Of a stretch of 64,000 bases of DNA, positions 55,458 through 64,000 are shown piece after piece (within the stretch, counting starts at the first letter, position 1; each line of letters starts with the position of its first letter). The DNA is from Paratinospora sagittata (Eukaryota > Streptophyta > Magnoliopsida > Ranunculales > Menispermaceae), in contig CM069593.1 of NCBI GenBank assembly GCA_035771175.1, forward strand, positions 35,104,741 to 35,168,740. Reading direction: 5' to 3'. Under the pieces are notes generated by a model. That model did no database searches, was not told the origin of the DNA, and saw nothing but the letters and a program-made list of their open reading frames with translations. Both the position numbers and the translations under genes were made by a program.

Positions 55458-57091
55458 ATGGCACCCAAACCCGTAAAGCTTTGCCCATTCTCAGCTAGAA
55501 AACGAGTTGTTTCACCATCATCACCTTCAGATAAGAGTGTGAGACCAAGAACTGAACCAACTCAAGCCGAATTGGCTGAAGAACACCCACCATCTGTACC
55601 CACACCTCTTATTGAGACCGTATCTGGACCATCTCGCCCACCTTCTTCTTCTCAAATGAGAAGAAATGGAGATAATGATGAGAAGCTCATGACCTGAGCT
55701 GTAATTGATGGAGGCTATGTTGATTTCGATTTCTTCATTAACTTTCACCTGGACATTTTCTCTCTATTTGAATTCAAGGCTAGATCGATTTACTTACCCT
55801 AAATTCAAAATGGTACCCCAGTCTCGTCAGGCAATTTTATTCAAATATGGTCAATAAACCTAATTCTGATCTCACAAAACAAGCTGTGGTGAAGGGAAAA
55901 TCTGTAGAGATTTCTCCCAGATTCTTTTCTGAAGCATTCACCTTGCCAAATGATGAAAATGCCCACATACTTTCATTCACTAAGAATAAAGTCCAGCATC
56001 TAGGCTATAACAACCTTTATGCTCTTAATCTTATTTCAAGGAAAAAAGACCACTCGAATGTCGACAAAAAACTCACAAATCAGTCATTTGAACTTATTCC
56101 TAGAATCATCCACAATATCATTACCCACATCATTTAGCTTAAGTCCGGTAGCAGGGGTAATGTGAATGAATTAGACTTATTCTTAATCTGGTGCATTTCG
56201 GAAAAGAAGAAAGTGAATCTCGCCCACATTCTTATGCATGTAATAAATACTGTGGTTAGTAGAGGAGGACGTCTGCCTCTGGGTATGTACCTCACCACTT
56301 TGTTCAAGAAATGTGGTATTGACTTCAGTAGAGAAAGATTCAAGGAGACCAGCAGATACAACTACATTGGTTAAACCACTGTGAAATTGATGAGGTACAC
56401 TTATGTTCCTACATTGGACAAATGACTTCCAATGTTAGAAGTTCCACTTGAGGGAAAATCCAGTGGAAAAGATATAATAAGAGAAGAAGATGTCTCAGCA
56501 ATAGAAAAAGAAGCTGCCCATGCTTCTACTGCTCCAGTAAAATAGGCTATGCTAGAAGAAGCTGTTCCCACAGCTAACATTGAACATGTTTCAATTGATG
56601 ATGTGGAAATTGAACATGCAGAGCAAACTGTTTATGCTGAAGAACAACTGATGGAAGAAGTGATCTAGATTGCTCAAGCCGTTGTTAAAGAACATCTGCA
56701 TGAGTCAGAAACTGCTGATGCAATCTTGGAACATATCACCAGAGAAAGAGTCAGCGAGGACTTAGATAAAACCATCTCCAGACCACTATCTCCATTTGAT
56801 ATCCCTATATCAATGGAATCTCAAGACTCGCAGAAGAATTAGTCTGATGGTGTACAAAGTAAGGATTCAGAGGGCTGTGATTTGGCTATCATACCCTATA
56901 AGGAAGATAACATGAATGAAAAGGTTGATGAAAAGGCTCATGTTGAAGATTTTCATGAGGCCAATGCAGAATTTACAGCAGAAGATGATATGGAAAATGT
57001 TTATGAGGTAAGCTCATTTGATCAAGAGCCGCCTTCCTATCCATCTACAAAAAGACAACTGATGAATTCTTCAGAGAAGAAAACTTTCTGA
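55458..57091 (+). pseudogene. Second ORF of the long-LTR element (putative plant transposon protein-like), broken
   Basis: The frame starts MAPKPVKLCPF with a Ser/Pro-rich basic head (to 55697). After breaks it resumes KGKSVEISPRFFSEAFTLPN (55847-56137) and NELDLFLIWCISEKKKVNLA, then RLPLGMYLTTLFKKCGIDF (56162-56374). The V-x-G-x-x-x-x-x-S-x-x-x-x-x-x-F-x-LP and LP-x-G-x-x-LT-x-x-F patterns recall the putative plant transposon protein domain of many non-autonomous plant retroelements; this is recognition by eye. A long acidic Glu-rich tail runs to about 57,090. Function unknown. Confidence 0.5.
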
Positions 57092-57489
57092 GAAGAGTGA
57101 GAGAAGATCAAATTTTTGTCATGTCTCAACTAATGGCTCGCTTGGAGTAGAACCAAATTTAGCCGAAGAATGAGACATTGTCTGAAGTCCGAGAATCTCT
57201 GAAATCTCAGGAGAGAGTTGAGATTAATGAGATAAAAGAAGTTAACTCTGTTGGTTCACCCAAGAGGGGAGTGAATTGGGTGCAATGGTCAATTTTAAAA
57301 AGGTCTTCCAATAACTTAAGTGATTTTAATAAGTTAATTGGAACATGATGCAAATTAGGACACAAACTAAAATGCAAATGTTTGACACACAGATTTATAG
57401 TGGTTCGACCAATCCTACGTCTACTACCTAATCTCCCGATTAAGATTTACTTAGTCCACTAATTGATTATCTTACGGGTGAGAACCAAA

Positions 57490-57960
57490 CTGTTACAACT
57501 GCCCTTTTACAGGTTAAAGGCAAACCTATCCTTTCATGGGCTAAGGATGAACCATTTTCTTTTTTTCGAGATTAGGACAAACCCATGTTCCTTTTACTGG
57601 CTAAAGAAGAACCAAAATTCCCTTTTTCGGGATGAGGAGAAACCCATGTTCCTTTTACTGGCTAAGGAAGAACCATATTTCCTTTTTTCAGGATGAGGAA
57701 AAACCCATGTTCCTTTTACTGGCTAAGGAAGAACCATGATCCTTTTGCAAGATAAGGAACAACCGTTTCTCTTTTATAGGTTAAGAGATAACCTATCCTC
57801 TTACAGGTTGAGGACACACCTATCCTTTTACGGGATGAGGACGAACCGGTTTCTCTTTTAAAGGCTGAGAGATAACCTATCATTTTTAAGGTTAAGGACA
57901 CACCTACCCTTTTATTGGATGAGGATGAACTGTTTTCTCTTTTAAAGGCTAAGAGATAAC
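57490..57960 (-). repeat. 30-bp / 60-bp repeat block of the LTR family
   Basis: On the plus strand units of the form CCTTTTACNGGNTAAGGANGAACC repeat about every 30 bp. Positions 57570-57735 hold about three copies of a 60-bp double unit (GGATGAGGAAAAACCCATGT then CCTTTTACTGGCTAAGGAAG). Related blocks lie at 29090-29245, 31140-31400 and 63140-63320. ORFs crossing them are artefacts. Confidence 0.85.
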
Positions 57961-58854
57961 CTACCTGATTTTAATCCTGAAATCATCAAGTGAACTACCT
58001 CCACTTGTCCTGGTTGTTTCAATCCAGAAACACATCAGCATTACAACACTAAGATGTTGGGTGGTTCTATCGTAGTAGAACACTTTACATTAAGCATAGT
58101 ACATAACATTACAAAGATATGAACTGTGAAGTAGGTAATGTTAAGTTGAAATACACCTTCAGTCATTTACCTTTCAATGTTCGGCATTGCTGAAGTACTG
58201 TTCCAAAAAGCATGAATGATATGATATGTAAATCAGAGCTTCTTCGAAACAATATAATACCAATAAAACATTGACGTATAAAACTAAGGACTGGTGTAAA
58301 TTAAAGACACATACAGTTTTCAAAATAGATATAAAGTATAAGGATGAAAACGTCTGGTTCAATGATCAGTAGTTTAACGCTACTACTGAGTTGAATACAA
58401 TACTGAAAATATGAAATCAAGTGCAACTGTATATCTTGAACTATTTCTCAAATTTTATCATCAACAAGAATGATACCAAATGGGAATCAGTGCTGAGAAT
58501 TTGAGTTGATACCAATATTAAAACAGATTTTCAAAGATAGAAATATATTTGAAACTCAATATGAAAATTGTATGGGTATCAATGAAAATACTTTGAAAGA
58601 TTAGAAAATGAAATTCATTTGGACTCACACTAACTTTCAAAAGTATTGGCACAACACAAAGTGATTGGCAAGTTGTTTGGTTTTAAGTATTGGTATTTAT
58701 AGACTCAGTGGGACATAACCATTAGACATTCGAAGTTCAAATAATGTGAACGTTTTCACACAACAAAAAGAATGTTATATGAAAATAGCAACTGCGATTT
58801 TCACTAACATTCTGGTTCTTTTCAAATTTCATGAAAGAGGAAAGCTTTAGAAGA

Positions 58855-59560
58855 ACGTCCTGATTCCGTAATCAGTGTCCTAACGCATATTATCAACTTT
58901 GTCGTTTTGTTAATTGAGGGCGCTTACTAAGTATAAGCATCCTGTTGAACACTTAAGTGAGGGCGCTACTAACTTGCAAGCGTCCTGACTTACTTATGAC
59001 TTTAGACGACTTAAACCTTGATGGCGTTAATGCACAGTTAGCGTCCTACTATGTTTTAAAACTATTAAGTGCATAGGGGTGCTACTATCCGAGTAAGCGT
59101 CCTACTTTTAAAACATAAAACAAAACATGAGGGCGCTACATTACGTGAGTGTCTTACTAGATAAAAACATAAGGTGCTACTAGTATGTAAGCGTCATACA
59201 AGTTAAGACATTTAAAAACATGTTGAAGGGAAATTAGCATCCTAAAAGTCATTCAGTTCATTTCCAAAGGTGAGCGCGTTCCTATCCAGAAAGTGTACTG
59301 ATAGTTTAATCAACTTATAACCATCAGCGTCCTCAAAGAAACATTCTTTGAAGAACTTTTAGAAGATCTTTCAGTGAGCTGATGCTGAGTTAGCTTCTTA
59401 ACAAATTCAGAGGTTGAATAATATATAAGACCGCTACTATAAAAGTAAGCATCTTGATTAATCAGTTCATTTCAACCTTGAGCGTTATCAGCGTCTTAAT
59501 GACCTATCAGCGTCCTGACTTAACAAGTTCAGGAGAGCGCTGCTATTTCATTAGCATTCT
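58855..59560 (-). repeat. Dyad-motif array in the 3' LTR
   Basis: Alternating GAGGGCGCTACT and GTAAGCGTCCTGAC words occur about every 50-65 bp, often followed by TTAAAAC(A/T)-rich spacers. They lie upstream of the TATA box in LTR sense. Confidence 0.8.
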
Positions 59561-60160
59561 GAAAGACTCTTTGAAAATAGTTTTGACTCACCATAAAATA
59601 TTCGATAAATGCGAATAAAAGCTCGGTATATTTCAAATTAAATATATAGTATTAAATTTCTTAAAATATAGTTAAGACATCAAAACATGCAGATTTAGAA
59701 AATATATGAAAATGATATATGCATGATTTTGAAAAACATTTTGAGCAATAACGATTAGAGAACGATATACCTTAAATACTTTGTGTATTTCTCTTTTATC
59801 ATAATTGTTAAATGCAACTCTTCATTATGAGATCTTCAATAAGAGTAATTCGGAGTTGAATGACTTGAACGTTGATCGAGAGATGTAGTTTTGAAGCTTG
59901 ATCGAACGTCAGAGAGAAGTGATCTTGAAATCATGATGTGATTATTGAAGTCCATTAGTTGAAACGAGATTGATCGTTGGATGTAAGCTTTGAGTTCCTT
60001 GATCAAGTCGTTCATTGGCTTTTTGCTTCTCCTTTGGTGCATAGATAAGTTCTTGAAAAACGTTCGTTAGCACCGAAAAATATTTTGTTTGTGATCATCA
60101 AAATATACTTCATCAAGTATACTTTAAGGATGTGCTAAGGATGAACCATATAAGTTAACA

Positions 60161-60178
60161 ATCTCCCCCTTTTTGGTG
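60161..60178 (-). other. Polypurine tract
   Basis: The minus strand reads AAAAAGGGGGAGAT immediately before the LTR start TGTTAACTT. This is a canonical plus-strand primer. Confidence 0.85.
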
Positions 60179-61992
60179 ATAACAAACAAATCAAAAAATT
60201 AAGCATATTAAGCAAAAAAAAGGTTTTCCCTTGAACTATTTCTTCGTATTATTTTTCTTCTCCCCTTTATTTTTCTTTATTTTTCTTCTCCCCCTTTTGA
60301 TATTATCAAAAAGTGAAGAAAGGAGAATAAAATCTCCCCTTGACTTAGAGTAGCGAAGCTCCCCCTTACATAGAGACTCCCCCTTACTTTGTGCATTCAC
60401 CTTCAAGATGATTTATGACGTTGTGTCATAGTTAGGTACGTGAGAATGCATAAGGTCTACTATACAAAAATAGATTGACTTATTTTTGGACTATTAGTTT
60501 TGAAGTAATTTTAAAAAAAAGTAGCCAAGAATCGAAGTCAGAGGGAACGGGAAAGAATTGCCGATGAATTCATAAGGATTTTTTTTAAAATGTAAATTTG
60601 ATAATTAAACCAAACCAAACCAAACACAAAGTATGCTTTAAGTTATATAAATAAGCAAGCATAAGCATACTTATAGCATAGGCAAAGAATTTATGATATA
60701 GCAAGGCCTAGCTATTCAGATTCTAACAAGATGCAAAGTATATAGTTTGAAGTTCATGGCATCTATTAGATATCAAACATCACAGTCAATTGATGCGTAC
60801 AAAATGTGATATTAAAGAGCAACATCAATGGCATGTGAGATGGAAAATTGTAGACTTTCCATAGTTTTGACATATGAAGATATATATGATAAGCATGTTG
60901 ATACCAAGTATCAAAGTCTAAACATGCTGAATATATGCTAAGTTTTATAGGAGACATTTGAGCAACAACATACATTCATTGAACCAAAACTAGGCAAGTA
61001 ATTTCAATTAAAGAATGGCCTAGATTGTTCGATTCGCTGATTCTAATGAGAATGCATTTGGAAGGGTATGTACGCATTAGAAATCATATATTCATGAGTT
61101 TGATGCAAACATAATGTGGTATGAAGCAGATGCATCAACATCAGGAAATCGTTGAAAGAATAATGCCAACATATAATGGTCATGAGTGTAGGCAAAATTC
61201 TGTTCCAGATATAGGCGTATGATAAAGAGTTGTGTACATGGCTTATATATACTTGCAAACACATGAATCATGCATAGATAAGATATTTTAAATTTAGAGA
61301 AAGCATGATCATGATATGAACTAGCATAGGCAGAGATAGAATATTAACGCACAACCTAGCTATTATGTTACCTGATCATCAGATAATCAGATATCACAAG
61401 TTCAAACTCGGCATAAATAATCATGGTAAATCAAAGATACAAGATATGTATAATCATGATATTTATCAGACAATTACAGATAAGCATATCAGATACTCAA
61501 GATAAATGCGACTGGCTAAGAAAGATGTCATCACTAAACTGATAATTGCATTAGACATAGTAGGATTTCATGACACATTTTATCAGGGAATATGAATAAG
61601 ATAGCATTAATATGATGACATATAATCATGTTCAAGCAAGCAACATATTTATGCAACAAAAATATTCAAAAATAATTTTGTAAACATAAAAGCAGGCATA
61701 TCAGAGCATAGATCAAGCAGATTGTGAACAGTGATTAGTGTGTGCAGTATGCATATGAAATATAACAATCACGCAAACTCAAGTAGATCAATCATTCAAA
61801 TATAGTAAACCACTAAAATAGGAATGAAAAATAGAAAGATAGCTAGATGAACTACTTGATAAATATAAGAAGGCAAATAAGCCTTTAAACATTGTAAGTT
61901 AGTTTTTCAAGGTACTACGAACCATTTTAGATAATATTACACCCATCAAAAAAACAGACAGACAGATAGACAAGAGTAAGGAGTAATGGAAG
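60179..61992 (-). mobile_element. Noncoding internal region of the minus-strand element
   Basis: About 1.8 kb of AT-rich sequence without protease, RT or integrase motifs on either strand. Short minus frames (60766-60975, 61043-61264) show no family features. The element is therefore non-autonomous. Confidence 0.65.
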
Positions 61993-62571
61993 TCAAACTT
62001 GATGAGGAGAGCCTTGAGCATCACGAGATTGAGGTGCTACTGATCCCAGCAAATGAGACGGCGGGTCATCCATTCTTGCAGTCATGTGTTCAATGTATGC
62101 AAGAACAGGACCGAGCCTTCTGAACTGGCTCATAGCATAGGCGAAACTTCCATTAATTGCATCTTCAAGAACAACTTCAGACTTATCCACCCTTTTGAGA
62201 AGAGTAAACAACATATCCGTTTGAAGTCTGTTTACTTTCTCAAGCATATTTAATCTCTTCTCTTGTTCGAAGAGCAGCTTGGTAACCAACTAAAAACTGG
62301 CAAAGTTGGACTCAGAAGATTGGTATAAGAGATTCTTGATGGAAGATTCTCCTTGGACGACATGGGATGGCTCTGGCTCTAGCTCTGTCTTTATGGGAGG
62401 ATTCGATATAGCCTTGGGGAAACCAGGAGGGGGCATGGGTGCAGTTCTTGGATATCTACAACCAACAACAACTTCAACCGAATCGTCGAAAAAAGAAGAC
62501 AGAGAAAAACCACTTGAGGAAGATGATTCTTTTCGTGGATGCTTTTTGGATGCAGGGTTTTCAGATGCCAT
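61993..62571 (-). pseudogene. Unknown ORF of the non-autonomous element, about 193 aa with one stop
   Basis: Two frames in the same register (62571-62290 and 62289-61993) are separated by a single TAA. The first starts MASENPASKKHPRKE with a Ser-rich head and a Pro-rich middle (TAPMPPPGFPKAISNPP). The second looks like a coiled coil (LFEQEKRLNMLEKVNRLQTD). No domain was recognised. A TATAAAAA box (complement of 62642-62649) lies about 70 bp upstream of the ATG. It may correspond in role to the ORF at 55458. One stop in about 580 bp suggests a fairly young copy. Confidence 0.5.
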
Positions 62572-62870
62572 TAGAGGAATTTAGGAGATGAGACGTCGAG
62601 ACGTTTCACTGCAGATGATGCAAGTGAAAACGAAACGAAGATTTTTATAGAACGTCTCAAAGGCGGTCTAGCAATAAATGTTGGGTAGCGTGCAGGCGAC
62701 GAGCTGATGTCGTCGAGATGATTACACATGGAATGCAAAATTCAAAATGTGCGGATCACCGATGATAGCTAGGGTTTCTAATTCTAATGCACGAGAAACG
62801 AAACTAAGATGAACCCTAAATTGACCATATAATCTAGACTTTAGGTTGTTAGACCAATTTTAGAGAACTC

Positions 62871-62882
62871 GCTCTGATACCA
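62871..62882 (-). other. Primer binding site (initiator tRNA-Met)
   Basis: The minus strand reads TGGTATCAGAGC, two bases from the LTR edge at 62885. Confidence 0.88.
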
Positions 62883-62884
62883 TT

Positions 62885-64000
62885 TGTTGGTTCACCAAAG
62901 ACGGGGGTGAATTGGGTGCAATGGTCAATTTTGAAAAGGTTTTCCAATAACTTAAGTGATTTACATAAGTTAATTGGAACATGATGAAAATTAGAACACA
63001 GACTAAAATGCAAACGTTTAACACACAGATTTATACTAGTTCAGCCAAGCCTACGTCCACTACCTAATCTCTCGATTAGGATTTACTTAGTCCACTAATT
63101 GATTCTCTTACGGGTGAGAACCAAACCGTTACAACTGCCCTTTTATAGGTTAAAGGAAAACCTATCATTTCATGGGCTAAGAATGAACCATTTTCCTCTT
63201 TCCAGAATTAAGACAAACCCATGTTTCTTTTACTGGCTAAGGAAGAAGCATGATCCTTTTGCGGGATAAGGAACAACCGTTTCTCTTTTATAGGTTAAGA
63301 GATAACCTATCCTCTTACAAGTTGACATTTGAAGTTCAAATAATGTGAACGTTTTCACGCAACGGCTAGAATGTTATATGAAAATAGCAACTGCGATTTT
63401 CACTAACATTATGGTTCTTTTCAAATTTTATAAAAGAGGAACGCTTTAGAAGATCTTCTTTCGTGTATCAGAAAGGGTCTCCGATAAGTCTGAAAAAGAC
63501 TATGTGCAAGTGTTTGTTCTAAAAAAGTAAACTGACGTAGTGTACTCATTCGAACAATGACAACAGTTGAATTAACGTCCTTATTCCCTAATCAGTGTCC
63601 TAACGCATAATATCAACTTTTTCGTTTTGTTAATTGTGGGCGCTTACTACGTATAAACGTCCTACTGAACACTTAAGTGAGGGCGCTACTAACTCGTAAG
63701 CGTCCTGACTTAATTATGACTTTAGACGACTTAAACCTTGATGGCGCTAATGCACAGTTAGAGTCCTGCTATGTTTTAAAACTATTAAGTACATAGGGGT
63801 GCTACTGTCCGAGTAAACGTCCTACTTTTAAAACATAAAACAAAACATGAGGGCGCTACATTACGTGAGCGTCTTACTAGATAAAAACATAACATGAGGG
63901 CGCTACTACTATGTAAGCGTCATACAAGTTAAGACATTTAAAAACACGTTGAAAGGCAATTAGCATCCTGAAAGTTATTCAGTTGATTTCCAAAGGTGAG
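62885..64000 (-). mobile_element. 5' LTR of the rightmost element (runs off the window)
   Basis: It starts TGTTGGTTCACC and matches the 3' LTR, but has fewer 60-bp units and lacks the segment equivalent to about 57811-58735. At 63324 the sequence jumps from the repeat block into the region upstream of the missing TATA box. The dyad array begins again at about 63570 and continues past the right edge. Confidence 0.85.

Larger units (their letters stand above)
57249..60160 (-). mobile_element. 3' LTR of the rightmost minus-strand element, 2.9 kb
   Basis: Plus coordinates start TGTTGGTTCACCC and end AGTTAACA, directly before a polypurine tract. It contains a 60/30-bp repeat block (57490-57960), a TATAAATA box (complement of 58694-58701) and a dyad-motif array (58855-59560). 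It cuts the internal region of the plus-strand element at 57248. The left flank pentamer is AACTC; the other flank lies outside the window. Confidence 0.85.

Noticed and set aside
1..64000. CRISPR arrays, bacterial operons, riboswitches or rRNA genes
   Set aside because: None of the repeat arrays has equal-length unique spacers, and all lie within plant LTRs; no rRNA or bacterial gene signatures were seen.

Overview
This window is nuclear DNA of a flowering plant, probably a eudicot. The evidence is plant Copia and Gypsy retroelements primed by initiator tRNA-Met, plant-type hAT transposons, LINE remnants, an endogenous plant pararetrovirus, and one host exon matching the N-terminus of the plant CLUSTERED MITOCHONDRIA (CLU/FRIENDLY) protein. 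There is no bacterial-style gene organisation. Nearly everything is transposable-element sequence in many stages of decay, and much of it is nested.

Layout. 1-980: 5' end of a Copia-type element (minus). 981-7582: a bounded Copia element (minus) with target duplication ATTAC and a decayed gag-pol interrupted by a 1.6-kb foreign block that carries a 188-bp AT-rich tandem array. 8.3-9.1 kb: RTE-like LINE relic. 9.13-17.34 kb: an L1-type LINE split by a hAT-type element (8-bp duplication ATCCTACT), which itself holds a rearranged pararetrovirus block between two (TG)n tracts. The viral block contains movement protein, CCHC/protease, RT, RNase H and promoter/leader pieces in two facing orientations, so it forms a long inverted repeat. 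18.4-19.1 kb: host exon 1 with its upstream region. 19.7-21.8 kb: a MITE and an 863-bp foldback element. 22.5-26.6 kb: a bounded hAT transposon with a broken BED/DUF659/hATC transposase. 26.9-38.3 kb: a thicket of solo and nested LTRs. 38.3-46.2 kb: a minus-strand Gypsy element whose integrase is split by a solo LTR that itself carries a MITE. 46.2-48.8 kb: another LTR. 48.8-51.6 kb: a truncated plus-strand Gypsy pol. 51.6-57.2 kb: a plus-strand long-LTR element with gag-like and unknown ORFs, cut at 57,248 by a minus-strand non-autonomous element of the same LTR family that runs off the right edge.

Nothing here reads as an intact, working gene set. The only plausible host gene is the CLU exon; no exon 2 was recognised between it and position 1. 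The most notable structures are: (i) the inverted-repeat pararetrovirus locus, which could in principle fold into dsRNA; (ii) one LTR family in which arrays of dyad-symmetric GGGCGCT/AGCGTCC units sit upstream of a TATAAATA box and a second 30-60-bp repeat array sits downstream; (iii) loss of the TATA region from the 5' LTR, but not the 3' LTR, of the rightmost element. Boundaries supported by exact target-site duplications are reliable. Domain calls in decayed frames come from motif recognition by eye, without database searches.
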